This document shows, in pieces, positions 28,407-37,706 of a stretch of 42,941 nucleotides of DNA. Each line of letters opens with the position of its first letter. Position 1 is the first letter of the stretch. Source of the stretch: Candidatus Levyibacteriota bacterium (GTDB lineage Bacteria; Patescibacteriota; Microgenomatia; Levybacterales; UBA12049); contig SIBS01000001.1 in assembly GCA_009695045.1 (NCBI GenBank), positions 1-42,941 of the forward strand. Direction: 5' to 3'. Under the pieces are notes generated by a model, which ran no database searches, was not told the DNA's origin, and saw only the letters and a list, made by a program, of their open reading frames with translations. The translations under genes and the position numbers were made by a program.

Positions 28407-28983
28407 AATTTACCTTTAAAATTCCCTGTCTTAAAATAGTCCATGGATTAACAGAGCAATCAATTACTGTTGATTCTTGTTTCAGGCTACATTCACCATC
28501 AACTATAAAATCTACAAGATTAATAAGGCGAGGATTAATCTCATTTATTAAAAAAGGCGTGGGCTCTCCGTTGAAATTTGCAGATGGACCAAGTATCGGA
28601 ATTGCTGTTTCGCGTATTAAAAATCTAGTTATTTTATTATTTGGAATCCTTACTCCCATAGTATCTCCTCCACCACGCACGAGAGGAGAAATTTTTTCAA
28701 CTTTACAAGGCAAAACAATTGTCAGCGCTCCTGGCCAATAAGGTTCTATTAATTTATCTACAATATTTTTAGAAATAGGATAAAGATAATCTTGTGCCAT
28801 TTTTACAGTATCAACTAAAACAGGAACAGATTTTGTAATTGGTCTTTTACGAATATTAAATAAACGCTTTATACTTTTGGGCTTATTTATATGACAACCA
28901 ACACCAAATGCCGTATCTGTTGGAAAAATAATAATTCCACCTTTATTAAGAATATCTATTGCTTTTTTAAGTTGATTTTCCAT
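28399..28983 (-). CDS. tsaC: L-threonylcarbamoyladenylate synthase (Sua5/YrdC/TsaC)
   Basis: A 194-residue YrdC-fold protein: GGIIIFPTDTAFGVGC, KRPITKSVPVLV, WPGALTIVLP, GVRIPNN and GPSANFNGEPTP. It makes threonylcarbamoyl-AMP from threonine, bicarbonate and ATP, the first step of t6A synthesis. ATG 28983 is chosen because family similarity begins there and it follows the tsaE stop directly; an upstream start would overlap tsaE by about 50 bases. Confidence 0.93.
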   Translation of the reverse strand: MENQLKKAIDILNKGGIIIFPTDTAFGVGCHINKPKSIKRLFNIRKRPITKSVPVLVDTVKMAQDYLYPISKNIVDKLIEPYWPGALTIVLPCKVEKISPLVRGGGDTMGVRIPNNKITRFLIRETAIPILGPSANFNGEPTPFLINEINPRLINLVDFIVDGECSLKQESTVIDCSVNPWTILRQGILKVNYE

Positions 28984-28984
28984 A

Positions 28985-29422
28985 TTAATATTTCCTAATA
29001 ACAACCACTCTCTTACTATCTCCGTCATATTCACAGGAAACTTCCCATCTATACTTTGGCATTTTTTCTTTCAATTTTTCTGACCACTCAATTACAGTTA
29101 CTCCAAACTCATCCTCAATCATCTCATTAAATCCAAAACTAGAAATATTTTTTTCATCATCCAATCTATACAAATCCATATGATAAAAGTGATGGATATT
29201 TCCATTATTAATATCATAAGTGCGAGCAATCATGAAAGTTGGAGATACAATTCTTTGTTGAACACCTATTCCCTTAGCCATGCCCTGAATAAATGTAGTT
29301 TTACCACTCCCCAATGTTCCCCTAAATACAATTATATCTCCAGCTTTTATTTGCTTAGAAAACTTTACGCCAAGATCAATCATCTCTTTTGGTGAAATAA
29401 CAATAAAATTATCTAAAATCAT
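28985..29422 (-). CDS. tsaE: t6A biosynthesis ATPase TsaE
   Basis: A 145-residue P-loop ATPase with Walker A GTLGSGKTTF, VSPTF, the HMDLYRL segment and VIEWSEK, the family pattern of YjeE/TsaE. It supports turnover of the TsaBD complex. The ATG overlaps the stop of the upstream surface-protein gene by ATGA. Confidence 0.93.
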   Translation of the reverse strand: MILDNFIVISPKEMIDLGVKFSKQIKAGDIIVFRGTLGSGKTTFIQGMAKGIGVQQRIVSPTFMIARTYDINNGNIHHFYHMDLYRLDDEKNISSFGFNEMIEDEFGVTVIEWSEKLKEKMPKYRWEVSCEYDGDSKRVVVIRKY

Positions 29423-30234
29423 ATTTTCATTTTTTTTCTAATCACATAAAATGCAAGTATAGCACAACAAAAAACTCCAATTCCTAAAACTATATATACA
29501 GAAGAATAATTATCAATAATTTTATTATTGCTTTTCATTGTTCTAGAATCAATCCTAATTACTTTATCTTCTGAGATAATTGTATTACCAAGCACTGATC
29601 CAGTAATTGATATAGGATTGTTATCTTCAGTAGTTGGTTCTAGGACTAATGTGGCGATTTGTTTTGGCATATTTGAAGGCAATATAATTAACACTATAGT
29701 TGTTGGCTCTGGCAAGGAAGTTGGCTGAGGTGATGCGGTAATTGTTGGCAAAACTGTTGGATAGGGAGTAGGGGTCTGAGTTGGGACTAAAATATTTACA
29801 GTTACCGCATTAACACTTGCTTCTGAAGATGTATATGATCCAGATGTAGTATATCTTCTTATTCTTAATTTATAAATTCCCATACCGTCATATTCTGTAA
29901 TAGATGGATTACCAGTTCTTGCTTGAATTAACCCAGTCCAGGAAGCACCTGATTGAATTACTATGGGAAGAAATTGAGCATATTCAGAACCAGTGTACCA
30001 ATAACTTCCATTAAATGTTTCTCCAAAATAATTAATTGTTTGATCTTTATATAAATCTACTCTTAGATAATTTGTTCCAGCCGTGGCACCAGATATGGTA
30101 GCCGTAATAGTAAACGATTCAGAAATTATCGATAAAGGAATATCAGAGACAATCGTAGTAACAACTGCATTCACGAACTTCGTAGATGCAATTAAAAAAA
30201 TAATTCCAATAATGAGCGCTATGGCTCTCTTCAT
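29419..30234 (-). CDS. Secreted surface protein: signal peptide, beta-sandwich region, Pro/Thr linker, C-terminal TM
   Basis: A 271-residue protein not assignable to a named family. It has an N-terminal signal sequence (about 1-23), a beta-rich region (about 25-150) with Thr/Ser-rich strands resembling an Ig-like fold, a Pro/Thr linker (PTQTPTPYPTVLPT), a second polar stretch, and a C-terminal membrane helix followed by RKKMKI. This suggests a protein displayed on the cell surface and anchored at its C-terminus. It sits directly after the M23 peptidase. Confidence 0.75.
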   Translation of the reverse strand: MKRAIALIIGIIFLIASTKFVNAVVTTIVSDIPLSIISESFTITATISGATAGTNYLRVDLYKDQTINYFGETFNGSYWYTGSEYAQFLPIVIQSGASWTGLIQARTGNPSITEYDGMGIYKLRIRRYTTSGSYTSSEASVNAVTVNILVPTQTPTPYPTVLPTITASPQPTSLPEPTTIVLIILPSNMPKQIATLVLEPTTEDNNPISITGSVLGNTIISEDKVIRIDSRTMKSNNKIIDNYSSVYIVLGIGVFCCAILAFYVIRKKMKI

Positions 30235-30238
30235 TAAA

Positions 30239-31438
30239 TTATTGTAAATGCCAATATAAAGTCATCTTATCATTTGGATGAATAATAAAAACTCCATTTG
30301 CACCATCCCCAGTACAATTTCTACATATATATGCCTCACCTTTCTCAACAGCTTTTACTACAGAATCAAGTGGACCAACCATATCAAATGCAGGATGTGG
30401 ATTTCCATTATACATCCATGCCCAACAAGTTGTCCCAAATCCTTGTGAGATATATAAATTATCAGTTGACATTGGCCAATCAAAAGATCCATCTCCTGTA
30501 ACAGTCGAGCCCCTTGAATCACTTCCACACCCAGTATTCCAAAATACACTCCTTGATTGAAGAATATTCGAGGGATTTTCATAGTTTGAATAATAGCTAT
30601 AATCCTCAAGCTTAGAAATATTATATACACCAAAATGTAGATGAGCACCAGATGAATAACCAGTATTACCCATAAGTCCTATAACATCACCTTTATCAAC
30701 TGAACGTGGCACAGTTGAAATTAAAAACTTTGCAGCTTTTTGAATTTGACCAAGCTCTCTTAATGCATCCGACAATCTTTTCTGATATTCAACTTCAGAA
30801 TTTTTTGTAATCATAAATAATGACTCTTTATCTTTTTTCTCGTTATCTAATTGAGCTGTATAAACATTAAGCTGTTTTCTTAGATCTTCTACTTTATTTT
30901 TTTTTGTTTGAAAAATATCTTTCTGATTTTCATAATTGTTTTTAGCCTGTTGAGTTGTGAGAAGTAACTCTTTATCATTTGCCTGAGTAATTCGTAAATA
31001 ATTAAAGCGAGTAAAAAAATCAGTAATACCATTCGCAGATAAAAGCAGTTGAAATGGCTGAACTGTGCCAAGCTCATAAGTTGCTATTATTCTATTTATT
31101 GAAACCCTTGTTAATGCATCAAGTGAATATTGTAATTCATTTATTTTATTTGTTGCAATTCCTATATCTCCATTAATTTCTTTAATTTCCTCTTCTGTCG
31201 CATTTATACGGAGCTCTGTCAATTTAATTTGATTATTCATGACTGCAATTTGAGATGAAAGTGTTTTCTCTTGCCCTTTAAGATTTATGACTTTATTTTG
31301 CAAATCATTTATTTCATTTTGTAAATTATTTAATGTATCACTAAAAGGTGTAGGGGTTTGTGCATGTGCATGGAAAAAAATACCAAAAATAAATAAGAAG
31401 AAAGATAAAATGAAAAAAAAATTCCTGAATAAATTCAT
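30239..31438 (-). CDS. EnvC-like coiled-coil M23 peptidase with permuted domain order
   Basis: A 399-residue exported protein: signal sequence (1-26), long coiled coil (about 35-235), then an M23-type region in reversed order. The usual C-terminal motif comes first: DVIGLMGNTGYSSGAHLHFG with H266 and H268. The usual N-terminal motif comes last: SQGFG, H348-x3-D352 (HPAFD), GVFIIHP and YWHLQ at the very C-terminus. All zinc and catalytic residues (H348, D352, H268, plus H266/H397) are present, so activity is plausible. It directly follows ftsX, matching the FtsEX-EnvC arrangement that activates cell-wall hydrolysis in division. Confidence 0.85.
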   Translation of the reverse strand: MNLFRNFFFILSFFLFIFGIFFHAHAQTPTPFSDTLNNLQNEINDLQNKVINLKGQEKTLSSQIAVMNNQIKLTELRINATEEEIKEINGDIGIATNKINELQYSLDALTRVSINRIIATYELGTVQPFQLLLSANGITDFFTRFNYLRITQANDKELLLTTQQAKNNYENQKDIFQTKKNKVEDLRKQLNVYTAQLDNEKKDKESLFMITKNSEVEYQKRLSDALRELGQIQKAAKFLISTVPRSVDKGDVIGLMGNTGYSSGAHLHFGVYNISKLEDYSYYSNYENPSNILQSRSVFWNTGCGSDSRGSTVTGDGSFDWPMSTDNLYISQGFGTTCWAWMYNGNPHPAFDMVGPLDSVVKAVEKGEAYICRNCTGDGANGVFIIHPNDKMTLYWHLQ

Positions 31439-31444
31439 AGCAGG

Positions 31445-32311
31445 CTATTTTAAGTAACGCAGGACTGCCAATAGACTAGAAAATATGCCTAAAAAAGCAG
31501 CTATCATCAGCTCAATACCTAAGAATTCAAGCAGCAATAACCATGATATTGGAAATATTTGAATTCCTTGCAGAAATGAAGAAAGAAATGGTCCTGCATA
31601 AAAAATTAGTCCTACAGATAATGACCACCCAAAAACTGCCCCTATCATTCCATAAAGCATTCCCTCAAGAACAAATGGCCATCTAATATACCAATTAGTC
31701 GCACCAAGTAATCGCATAATTTCTATTTCATCTTTTTTCTGAGAAATCTTAATACCAATTATAATAATCATTATAAAAACAGAGTCTAATAATAATGCTA
31801 AGATTAACGCCAATCCTATTTTTCTTAATGCATCTGTCCAATTGGTAAGATTAGTTACTATATCCTTGGGGAAAACTACCTCTTTAATAATTGTAGTATT
31901 TTGTAGAGCATTTGATATTTCTGAAAGATCTTTAATATTTGTGGTAGAAATTTCAAGAGATGCTGGAAGAATATCTGCTGTAACAAATTCCAATAATAAC
32001 GGGTCATCTTTAAATTTTTGCTTATAAATCCTAAGTGCATCTTGTTTTGAGACAAATTTTGTACTTGATACTTTATTGCTAGATTCTATTTGTGATCGAA
32101 GATCATCAATTTTTTCTTGAGTTGCTTCGTTTTTGAAAAATGCTGTTACTTGTGGTAGTGATTCAAAATAAGTAATTATTTTTGCAGATCCAAAGATAAC
32201 AAAAGTAAATAAAGAGGCAACAAAAAAAGTTTGCATGATTATAAAAACCGCTGCAAATGCTTGATACGGAGATCGACGTATATGTTTCCATGCTGTTCTA
32301 AATGACTTCAT
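31445..32311 (-). CDS. ftsX: Cell-division protein FtsX
   Basis: A 288-residue membrane protein with an N-terminal helix, an extracytoplasmic domain (about 45-165), and three C-terminal helices including EIEIMRLLGATNWYIRWPFVLEG, the FtsX signature. With FtsE it transmits a cytoplasmic ATPase signal to periplasmic peptidoglycan hydrolases. It overlaps ftsE by ATGA. Confidence 0.94.
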   Translation of the reverse strand: MKSFRTAWKHIRRSPYQAFAAVFIIMQTFFVASLFTFVIFGSAKIITYFESLPQVTAFFKNEATQEKIDDLRSQIESSNKVSSTKFVSKQDALRIYKQKFKDDPLLLEFVTADILPASLEISTTNIKDLSEISNALQNTTIIKEVVFPKDIVTNLTNWTDALRKIGLALILALLLDSVFIMIIIIGIKISQKKDEIEIMRLLGATNWYIRWPFVLEGMLYGMIGAVFGWSLSVGLIFYAGPFLSSFLQGIQIFPISWLLLLEFLGIELMIAAFLGIFSSLLAVLRYLK

Positions 32312-32994
32312 TTATCACCCTCTTTTTCTTTATGGCTCTCATCTCTTATTAGGCGTCCTTTTTCAAGCGATATAATCCTTTTTTTCATACTATTTACAAT
32401 ATCAAAATTATGAGTCGCCATTATAACAGTTGTTCCCTTGCTATTAATATCTAAAAGTAGTTTTACAATTTCCCTACTAGTAATTTGGTCCAGATTGCCA
32501 GTTGGTTCATCAGCAAGTAAAATATCTGGAGACAAAACCAAAGAGCGAGCTATTGCAACTCGCTGTAATTCCCCCCCCGAAAGTTGAACTGGAAACTTAT
32601 TTCTATGCTCACTTATTCCTAATTGACTTAACACTTCCTCTACTCTTATTCTTGCTTCATCAGATGCAAAACCAGAAAACTCCAGTGGTAAAACAACGTT
32701 TTCGAAAATAGTTCTATCCGTAAGTAACTTAAGGCTTTGAAAAACAACGCCAACTTTTTTTCTCAAATGAGATATTTTTCCTTGAGGAAGCTTTACTATA
32801 TCATAATCTGCAACGATTATAGTCCCCCCAGATGGAAGAATATCTCGTATAAGAAGCCTAAACAATGTTGTTTTACCAGAACCAGTTGGACCAACAAGGA
32901 ATACAAATTCTCCTTTTTCAACAGTTAGATTTATATCGAATAATCCTAAAGTCCCAAGTGTAAATTTTTTTGTGACCTTATTTAGCTTAATCAT
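32308..32994 (-). CDS. ftsE: Cell-division ATP-binding protein FtsE
   Basis: A 228-residue ABC ATPase: Walker A GPTGSGKTT, signature LSGGELQR, Walker B ILLADEPTGNLD and H-loop MATHN. ATG 32994 is chosen because the family starts with MIKLNKVTKKF; an upstream start at 33045 would read into the preceding gene. The start is 15 bases inside the end of the OB-like gene's 3' region, so translation is probably coupled. Confidence 0.95.
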   Translation of the reverse strand: MIKLNKVTKKFTLGTLGLFDINLTVEKGEFVFLVGPTGSGKTTLFRLLIRDILPSGGTIIVADYDIVKLPQGKISHLRKKVGVVFQSLKLLTDRTIFENVVLPLEFSGFASDEARIRVEEVLSQLGISEHRNKFPVQLSGGELQRVAIARSLVLSPDILLADEPTGNLDQITSREIVKLLLDINSKGTTVIMATHNFDIVNSMKKRIISLEKGRLIRDESHKEKEGDK

Positions 32995-33008
32995 AAAAGG
33001 AGTAAATT

Positions 33009-33479
33009 CTATAATGACTCTACTTGACCAACTTCCATAAGCCAACCTGCTTTTTTGGAAGAATTAGTTTGACCCCATACTTTTACTTTCTTTCCTAGAA
33101 ATTTAGAAAGGTCAACCAGGGAAGATGTTAAATACACATTTTGACTTTCTCCACCAGGACGAACTAGATGATACTGCCCTTCATTATCTATTCCTCCATC
33201 TTTTAACATTCCTTCTGCAGTATCTTTAAATGTTTTAGAAATTTCCGAATCAACTATTTTATATTTTTCTGATTCAACTACAGAAATATTTTTAGAACCA
33301 ACACTTATCATATTAGAATTCTGAATTGAAATAATATATCCAGTTCCAATACCAAGAACAGAAGCTATCAATAAGGAGATTATTAACTTTTGAGAAAACA
33401 TACTAGATTCAATTATTTCTAAATCATGAACTAATGAATCCTCATCTTCTTTATGGCTATGATTTTTATTCTTATCCAT
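33009..33479 (-). CDS. Membrane-anchored protein with possible OB-like C-terminal domain
   Basis: A 156-residue protein of no named family. The polar His/Asp/Glu-rich head (1-30) is followed by one transmembrane helix (about 32-50) and an extracytoplasmic region. Residues about 120-155 (KFLGKKVKVWGQT, GWLMEVGQVE) resemble an OB-fold strand pattern. It lies directly upstream of ftsE. TATAAG 8 bases before the ATG may be a -10, giving an almost leaderless message. Confidence 0.7.
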   Translation of the reverse strand: MDKNKNHSHKEDEDSLVHDLEIIESSMFSQKLIISLLIASVLGIGTGYIISIQNSNMISVGSKNISVVESEKYKIVDSEISKTFKDTAEGMLKDGGIDNEGQYHLVRPGGESQNVYLTSSLVDLSKFLGKKVKVWGQTNSSKKAGWLMEVGQVESL

Positions 33480-33535
33480 ATGTATAGCTTATATAGTAAA
33501 GCATAAATTTAAAGATTTAACAACTCAGAAATATT

Positions 33536-34546
33536 TTATGAAAAAAATCTAAGCTCTTCTTCTATAAATCTATCAAGATCTCCTCCTAGTACGCCTTCCG
33601 TATCACTCGTTTCATGATTTGTTCGTAAATCCTTAACCATTCTATATGGATGCAGTACGTATGATCTTATCTGGTTTCCCCATCCTGGTGTTTTATATCC
33701 ACCCTTTAATCTTTTTTCTTCTTTTTTACGCTCTTCTTCCTGCACTACCCATAATTTTGCTCTTAATATCCTTAATGCATCTTCTCGATTTTGCCCTTGT
33801 TGTCTTTCTGCTTGAGCTGTTACAACAATGCCTGATGGTAAATGTTTTAGCCTAACTGCTGAAGAAACCTTTTGAACATTTTGCCCGCCATTAGAACTAG
33901 CTCTATAAAAATCCCATTCAATATCATCATCTTTTATCACAATAGGGCTCTTATCATCTTCAATTAGTGGAAGTAATTCTACTAATGCAAATGATGTTTG
34001 TCTTAAATTATCAGCATTAAACGGAGATAATCTTACCAATCTATGCACTCCTGCTTCACCTTTAAGAAAACCGTAAGCATATGCACCAATCACGGTCATA
34101 GTAACGCTTTTTATTCCTGCTTCTTCTCCTGAAATTTCTTCTATTACCTCAAATGACCAACCTTTTTTTTCAAAATACCTAGTATACATTCTATATAGCA
34201 TCTCTGCCCAATCCATGGCTTCAACCCCACCCTGACCAGAATGAATCGAAAATATTGCACTATTTCCATCATAATGACCAGAAAAATACATCAACATTTC
34301 AAGCTTATCTAAAAGCTTTTGAGCATCTTCGATCATACCTTCTCGCAAATATTCCTCAAGAAGATGAGCCTCATTGATTTCTTTTTGCAAATTAGTCATT
34401 ATTTTCATTTTAGAAGCGGCCAGTTGATGATTCTGCCAAAAATCTTGATGACTACTTTCATCCTCAATTTCTTTAATTTTATTGATTTTTTGCTCAATAC
34501 CTAATTTATTAATAGTCTTAAGCGCTCGCTCCTTTAATTCATCCAT
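33536..34546 (-). CDS. prfB: Peptide chain release factor 2
   Basis: A 336-residue class I release factor. SPF (174-176) is the stop-codon reading tripeptide of RF2, recognising UGA and UAA, and GGQ (220-222) is the peptidyl hydrolysis motif. The frame is continuous from ATG, so no programmed +1 frameshift is needed. It has an SD (AAAGGA) before the ATG and follows the 133-residue membrane protein by 9 bases. Its presence shows that UGA is a stop in this organism. Confidence 0.96.
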   Translation of the reverse strand: MDELKERALKTINKLGIEQKINKIKEIEDESSHQDFWQNHQLAASKMKIMTNLQKEINEAHLLEEYLREGMIEDAQKLLDKLEMLMYFSGHYDGNSAIFSIHSGQGGVEAMDWAEMLYRMYTRYFEKKGWSFEVIEEISGEEAGIKSVTMTVIGAYAYGFLKGEAGVHRLVRLSPFNADNLRQTSFALVELLPLIEDDKSPIVIKDDDIEWDFYRASSNGGQNVQKVSSAVRLKHLPSGIVVTAQAERQQGQNREDALRILRAKLWVVQEEERKKEEKRLKGGYKTPGWGNQIRSYVLHPYRMVKDLRTNHETSDTEGVLGGDLDRFIEEELRFFS

Positions 34547-34555
34547 AATATTCCT

Positions 34556-34957
34556 TTAAAAACTATCGCACATCTTTTGGCACATTTCTTTTGCTTTATT
34601 GCGAGGAACTTGCTCTATTGTTTTCAAATCATTTAATATTTTTTGGACCTGTGGAGAGGATGATGCAATTTCTGTCAAAGATATATTTGATGCATCAATC
34701 ATAATGGTCGAAATTTTTTCCTCAATTGCTTGTTTAACAAAATCCCCGCTACTCTTTATACTAAAAATATTTCCATCTTGACGAGTTATAGCACCAGCTA
34801 CTTCTTTACGCATGTTATCATTTTTAAATTGTTGTTCAAATTTACTAAATAAAATATCTTTTGAAAAAAATAATCCTATTCCAATTATGACTATGCTTAT
34901 AATCCCTATAAAAATCTTTTTAATATCCCATACTTCATCATGAATTTCTTCACTCAT
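34556..34957 (-). CDS. Single-pass membrane protein, unknown
   Basis: A 133-residue protein I do not recognise. It has an N-terminal cytoplasmic tail, one transmembrane helix (about 15-33) and a soluble, mostly helical outside region with two cysteines near the C-terminus (CQKMC). It begins the transcript that carries prfB. A good leaderless-type promoter precedes it. Confidence 0.7.
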   Translation of the reverse strand: MSEEIHDEVWDIKKIFIGIISIVIIGIGLFFSKDILFSKFEQQFKNDNMRKEVAGAITRQDGNIFSIKSSGDFVKQAIEEKISTIMIDASNISLTEIASSSPQVQKILNDLKTIEQVPRNKAKEMCQKMCDSF

Positions 34958-34992
34958 GCAATTATTGTAAGAGAAAAAGAATCTGTTTGCAA
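34958..34992 (-). promoter_or_regulatory. Promoter of the 133-aa protein-prfB transcript (leaderless type)
   Basis: Minus strand TTGCAA (34992-34987), 17-base spacer, TACAAT (34969-34964), six bases, ATG at 34957. Predicted +1 is the A of the ATG. Confidence 0.7.
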
Positions 34993-34999
34993 ACGAAAA

Positions 35000-36844
35000 T
35001 TATAAAAGAAGTTTTTTAACACGAGCCACTATGTGACTTGAGTCAATACCAGCAGCTCTAATAACTTCTAATTCTTCGCCAGAATGCGCTATGCTAGAAA
35101 TTGCCATCTTCTCGATAATAGCTTTTTGATCTGCTAAAGCACTTAATACAAAATCGCCTAAGCCACCATGCTCAAAGTGATCCTCAACAACGATAATTAT
35201 TTGTTTTTTTGTTTCTTTTAATGCCAAAATTAGCGCTTCTTTGTCTATTGGCTTTACGCTATAGCAATCAATAACTCGAATAAATATATTCTGCGATCTT
35301 AGCACTTCATATGCCTTAATTGCTTCATGCACCGTTAATCCACCACCAACTACCGTAAGTAGATCATTTTTATTTTTTTGTAAAACTTTTGATCCACCGA
35401 TTAAAAATCTTTCTTCATCTTTATAAATAACCGGCACCTTGGTACGTGCCGTGCGGAGATAAGAAATTCCATCAAATCCAATTTGTAAACCAGTAAGTTT
35501 TTCTGTTGCAACAGCATCTGCTGGATAAAGAATAACTGAATCTGGTAATGCACCTATCATTGCAATATCCTCAAGCCCCATTTGAGACGATCCATCTTTT
35601 CCGAGAGAAACACCAGCATAGGATCCACACAGCTTAAGATTTGCCTCAGAAATCCTACCCATCCTAATTTGATCGAATGCTCTTGTAAAAAAAGCGCCAA
35701 AAGTTGCAACATATGGCAAGAATCCTAACTTTGATAATCCAACTGCAACTCCTACCATGTTTTGTTCTGCAATAAAACATTCTATGAATCGATCAGGAAA
35801 TTCTTTTTCAAAATCTTGAACTGAAGTAGAATTTTTTACATCTCCATCTAATACTATTAATTGCTCATTTATTTTACCAAGCTTGACAAGTGCCTTACCA
35901 TTTATTTCTTTTGTCATAAATACATCTCCAATCTTATATTCAGTTTCTACTTCTATGGATACATCAACTTGTTTAATGTTCATTATTTCTTTTGGCATTC
36001 GTAATGGAAAAACTACTTCATCTTTTAATTCTCCAAGAATTTTTAATATCTTCTCCAAATATTCCTTGCTCAATGGTTTAGAATGATAACCATTTTTATT
36101 TTCCCATTCATCAATACCTTTACCCTTAATTGTCTTTGCAATAATAATAAATGGACGATTACTTTTATTATTTACAGCAAGATTAAATGCATTTTCAATT
36201 TCTTCAATATTGTGCCCATCTATAGCTAAAACTTCCCATCCAAAAGCTGAAAATCTATTAATATATTCATCCATACTGTGTCCAAACATCGTCTCCTCGC
36301 TTTGTCCAAATCTATTGATATCTGCTATTGCAATTAGATTATTAAGCTTATAATAAGACGCGAAATTAGCCGCTTCCCAGATTTGACCCTCAGCCAATTC
36401 ACCATCTCCAAGCAATACATAAACCTTTGGCTTTTTTATAAGTTTTCTACACCTTTGTATGCCAATTGCCATTCCTGCTCCTATTGATAATCCTTGTCCA
36501 AGCGATCCAGTTGCCGCTTCGGTATATGGAAAAGTTGCCACAGGATGTCCTTCAAACTTACTACCAAAAGCTCTAAGTGTTTTTAATTCTTCAAATGGAT
36601 ATGCTCCAGAAGCCGCATATAGACTATACAGGAGAGGAGCAGCATGGCCTTTAGAAAAAATCAACCTATCATTGGCTAAATTATTTGGATTTTTTATATC
36701 ATATGAATAATGCTTATCAAATAAAACAGTCATTAGATCTACGGCCGACAGAGATGAAGTTGCATGACCAGATTGAGCCTCAGTTGTCGCAATAAGGCAC
36801 CATTTCCTAACAAGATTCGCTTTTTTTATTAAATCTATATCCAT
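35000..36844 (-). CDS. tkt: Transketolase
   Basis: A 614-residue single-chain transketolase. The N-terminal TPP domain has SGHATSSLSAVDL, SKGHAAPLLYS, TGSLGQGLSIGAG and the GDGELAEGQIWEA cofactor motif. The pyrimidine domain (from about 308) has AEQNMVGVAVGLSKLG, and the C-terminal domain starts near VGGGLTVHEA. It interconverts pentose-phosphate sugars, important for ribose supply in small genomes. It is divergent from uppP with a 50-base shared promoter region. Confidence 0.95.
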   Translation of the reverse strand: MDIDLIKKANLVRKWCLIATTEAQSGHATSSLSAVDLMTVLFDKHYSYDIKNPNNLANDRLIFSKGHAAPLLYSLYAASGAYPFEELKTLRAFGSKFEGHPVATFPYTEAATGSLGQGLSIGAGMAIGIQRCRKLIKKPKVYVLLGDGELAEGQIWEAANFASYYKLNNLIAIADINRFGQSEETMFGHSMDEYINRFSAFGWEVLAIDGHNIEEIENAFNLAVNNKSNRPFIIIAKTIKGKGIDEWENKNGYHSKPLSKEYLEKILKILGELKDEVVFPLRMPKEIMNIKQVDVSIEVETEYKIGDVFMTKEINGKALVKLGKINEQLIVLDGDVKNSTSVQDFEKEFPDRFIECFIAEQNMVGVAVGLSKLGFLPYVATFGAFFTRAFDQIRMGRISEANLKLCGSYAGVSLGKDGSSQMGLEDIAMIGALPDSVILYPADAVATEKLTGLQIGFDGISYLRTARTKVPVIYKDEERFLIGGSKVLQKNKNDLLTVVGGGLTVHEAIKAYEVLRSQNIFIRVIDCYSVKPIDKEALILALKETKKQIIIVVEDHFEHGGLGDFVLSALADQKAIIEKMAISSIAHSGEELEVIRAAGIDSSHIVARVKKLLL

Positions 36845-36860
36845 TGAGATTATTGTATCA
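36845..36860 (-). promoter_or_regulatory. Extended -10 promoter of tkt (leaderless type)
   Basis: Minus strand TGATACAAT (TGn plus TACAAT) followed by seven bases and the ATG at 36844. A TTGATT at 16 bases upstream may act as -35. Confidence 0.65.
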
Positions 36861-36879
36861 TCGCTTCAATAAAAATCAA

Positions 36880-36894
36880 TGGTATAATTTATTT
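36880..36894 (+). promoter_or_regulatory. Extended -10 promoter of uppP (leaderless type)
   Basis: TGGTATAAT (36880-36888; perfect TGn-TATAAT), six bases, then ATG at 36895. Predicted +1 is the A of the ATG; no SD can exist on such a message. Confidence 0.75.
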
Positions 36895-37668
36895 ATGAAT
36901 CTTATTGAAGCAGTAATTTTTTCTATCGTTGAAGGAATTACTGAATTTCTTCCAGTATCTTCAACTGGTCATTTAAATCTAGTAAGAGTTTTACTAAATA
37001 TACCCAAAACAGATTTTTTTACAACTTTTGAGATATTTATTCAATTAGGATCAATTTTAGCTGTCATATTTCTATATGGAAATATCGTATTAAAAAATAA
37101 AGAGTATTGGAAAAAAATTATTACAGCATTTATTCCAACTGCCATTATTGGCTTAACTTTTGGAAAATTTATAAAAAATTATCTAATTAGTAATGAATAC
37201 ATAACATTGATAGCATTATTTTTGGGAGGAATAATTCTTATTTTTTTTGAGATTTTCTATAAAGAAAAAGATCACCATATTGAAAGAATAGAACTTATCA
37301 CCTATCCACAGGCAGCTATTATAGGAATCTTTCAATCATTAGCAATGATTCCCGGAGTATCGAGATCAGCATCTACAATTTTAGGAGCATTATTTTTGGG
37401 AACAAAAAGAAATACTGCAATTGAGTTTTCATTTCTTCTTGCAATTCCAACTATGATTGCAGCAGCAATTTTTAGCATTAAAGATGCATATTTTAATTTT
37501 TCAACAAATGAATCCTTATTGATGATGGTCGGAATCTTAGTATCATTTATTATGGCTATTTTTACAATAAAATGGCTAGTTAATTTTATTAAATCAAATA
37601 GTTTTATTCCATTTGGTATTTATAGAATTATTATCTCTATTATTTTTTATATTTTTATTCTTAATTAA
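36895..37668 (+). CDS. uppP: Undecaprenyl-diphosphatase UppP/BacA
   Basis: A 257-residue polytopic protein with EGITEFLPVSSTGHL (13-27) and the second motif PGVSRSASTI, the two active-site signatures of BacA-type phosphatases. It recycles undecaprenyl diphosphate to the monophosphate carrier for peptidoglycan and glycan export, which the Dpm1-like and GT39 enzymes in this window may also use. ATG 36895 is preferred because family similarity starts there and the upstream extension would overlap the promoter. Confidence 0.94.
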   Translation: MNLIEAVIFSIVEGITEFLPVSSTGHLNLVRVLLNIPKTDFFTTFEIFIQLGSILAVIFLYGNIVLKNKEYWKKIITAFIPTAIIGLTFGKFIKNYLISNEYITLIALFLGGIILIFFEIFYKEKDHHIERIELITYPQAAIIGIFQSLAMIPGVSRSASTILGALFLGTKRNTAIEFSFLLAIPTMIAAAIFSIKDAYFNFSTNESLLMMVGILVSFIMAIFTIKWLVNFIKSNSFIPFGIYRIIISIIFYIFILN

Positions 37669-37691
37669 ATTTAATGTAAATTAATATTTTA

Positions 37692-37706
37692 TGATACAAT
37701 TAATTT
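37692..37706 (+). promoter_or_regulatory. Extended -10 promoter of mazG (leaderless type)
   Basis: TGATACAAT (37692-37700), six bases, ATG at 37707. The nine-base element is identical to that of tkt on the other strand. Confidence 0.7.
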
